A stretch of DNA of 64,000 nt. It comes from Oceanimonas doudoroffii (GTDB taxonomy: Bacteria; Pseudomonadota; Gammaproteobacteria; Enterobacterales; Aeromonadaceae). Positions 63,231 through 64,000 of the stretch are shown piece after piece. The notes beneath the pieces are model-generated. The model did no database searches and was not told the DNA's origin. It worked only from the letters and a program-made list of their open reading frames with translations. The DNA is taken from the NCBI RefSeq assembly GCF_002242685.1, contig NZ_NBIM01000001.1:1922001-1986000 (forward strand), read 5' to 3'. Position 1 is the first letter of the stretch. The number at the start of each line of letters is the position of its first letter. Position numbers and translations under genes: made by a program.

Positions 63231-64000
63231 ATGACAGCTTTCACTGAGACCACCTGTCCCTATTGCGGCGTTGGCTGCGGCATACGGGTCGACCAGCAAG
63301 GCGCCGTACAGGGCGATAAACGTCATCCCGCCAACCGGGGTGCCCTCTGTGTGAAGGGCACGGCACTGACGGAAAGCCAGCGCCTGCCCAGTCGCCTGCT
63401 CTACCCCAGGATCAAGGGAAAGGAAGTGGACTGGCCGGCGGCGATCGAACACATCGCCCTGCGCCTGAACGACATTATCGAGCAACACGGCCCAGAGGCG
63501 GTGGCCTTTTACGGCTCGGGCCAGATGCTGACCGAAGACTACTATGTGGCCAACAAGCTGATGAAGGGCTTTATCGGCTCGGCCAATATCGACACCAACT
63601 CCCGGCTGTGCATGTCGTCCGCCGTCGCCGCCCACCAGTACGCCTTTGGCGAGGATGCGGTGCCCGCCTGCTACGACGACATCGACGAGGCCGAGCTGGT
63701 GGTGATCGCCGGCGCCAATACCGCATGGACCCATCCGGTCCTGTTTCGCCGGCTGGAAGCCGCCCGGGCCGCCAAGCCGCGCCAGCAATGGGTCGTGATC
63801 GACCCCAGGGCAACCGCCACCGCCCGTCAGGCGGATCTGCACCTGGCCATCACCCCGGGCTCGGATCTGGCGTTGTTCAACGGTCTGGCCCGCTATCTGC
63901 TAGACCAGGGGGCCATCGATCGGGATTTCGTCACTCGGCATGTGGCGGGCCTGGACGAACTGCGGCAGCAGCTGTCCGCGCCCGAGTTCGCCCCCGAGCA
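63231..64000 (+). CDS. nasA: Assimilatory nitrate reductase, catalytic subunit, partial
   Basis: Molybdopterin (bis-MGD) enzyme reducing nitrate to nitrite for assimilation. 256 complete codons are present, the 3' end beyond the window. The N-terminal [4Fe-4S] cluster ligands are Cys9, Cys12 and Cys16 (CPYCGVGC) and Cys40 (GALCVKG). Further motifs are YGSGQMLTEDYYVANKLMKG, NIDTNSRLCMSSAVAA and GANTAWTHPVLFRRLE, the Klebsiella/Pseudomonas NasA type rather than formate dehydrogenase. AGGGCC is the ribosome-binding site. A sigma-54 promoter and NtrC-like sites point to nitrogen-limitation control. Confidence 0.9.
   Translation, partial: MTAFTETTCPYCGVGCGIRVDQQGAVQGDKRHPANRGALCVKGTALTESQRLPSRLLYPRIKGKEVDWPAAIEHIALRLNDIIEQHGPEAVAFYGSGQMLTEDYYVANKLMKGFIGSANIDTNSRLCMSSAVAAHQYAFGEDAVPACYDDIDEAELVVIAGANTAWTHPVLFRRLEAARAAKPRQQWVVIDPRATATARQADLHLAITPGSDLALFNGLARYLLDQGAIDRDFVTRHVAGLDELRQQLSAPEFAPE

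Overview
This is a GC-rich gammaproteobacterial chromosome segment. Gene content and order resemble Aeromonadales of the Oceanimonas/Zobellella/Oceanisphaera type. The genus is an inference: the pil-nadC-ampD-pdhR-aceEF-lpdA, prfB-lysS/recJ/xerD/fldB, yggS-proC-yggT-rdgB-hemW and tolC/nudF-yqiB-cpdA-yqiA-parE-parC blocks are all gammaproteobacterial, but there is no rRNA or marker that fixes the genus. I see no tRNA, rRNA, CRISPR array, prophage or intact insertion sequence.

Region 1 (1-14.6 kb): the pyruvate dehydrogenase operon (pdhR-aceE-aceF-lpdA, minus strand, lpdA cut by the window edge) is preceded by two PdhR-type operators. Next come ampD, a retropepsin-like aspartyl protease gene, nadC, the type IV pilus set pilA-pilB-pilC-pilD, and coaE. 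Region 2 (14.6-31.7 kb): trmB; an aldehyde dehydrogenase/class III aminotransferase pair; lysS and prfB (with the programmed +1 frameshift); an aapJQMP amino-acid ABC transporter followed by a chemoreceptor; recJ, xerD and fldB. The transporter and chemoreceptor lie between prfB and recJ, and the spot between recJ and xerD, where dsbC sits in E. coli, holds only repeats. Region 3 (31.7-46.6 kb): brnQ; divergent trmN6/srmB; a 53-residue basic protein; yaaA; the retraction ATPases pilU and pilT; yggS-proC-yggT-DUF4426-rdgB-hemW; zapD-yacG-mutT; and a second chemoreceptor. Region 4 (46.6-56 kb): topoisomerase IV (parC, parE), yqiA-cpdA-yqiB-nudF, divergent tolC, and an FKBP-type isomerase. Region 5 (56-64 kb): a tripartite tricarboxylate transporter (tctC-tctB-tctA, coupled to an AbrB-type membrane protein) diverges from a two-component system (tctD-tctE) that is translationally coupled to a periplasmic binding protein. 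The window ends in an assimilatory nitrate reductase gene (nasA) behind a textbook sigma-54 promoter with an IHF site.

Intergenic DNA carries several families of short palindromic repeats: three paired-REP elements with GTAGGTTG ends, two MITE-like elements with CGAAGCAGCAG terminal inverted repeats, two copies of a CGCCGTAAACCC element, and hairpins sharing a CAT-(CC/GG)-ATG apex. The least described features are the coupled kinase/regulator/binding-protein operon next to tctCBA, the structured repeat elements, and the small basic protein behind srmB. No clearly new large system (defence, biosynthetic or mobile) is visible; most of the window is core genome.
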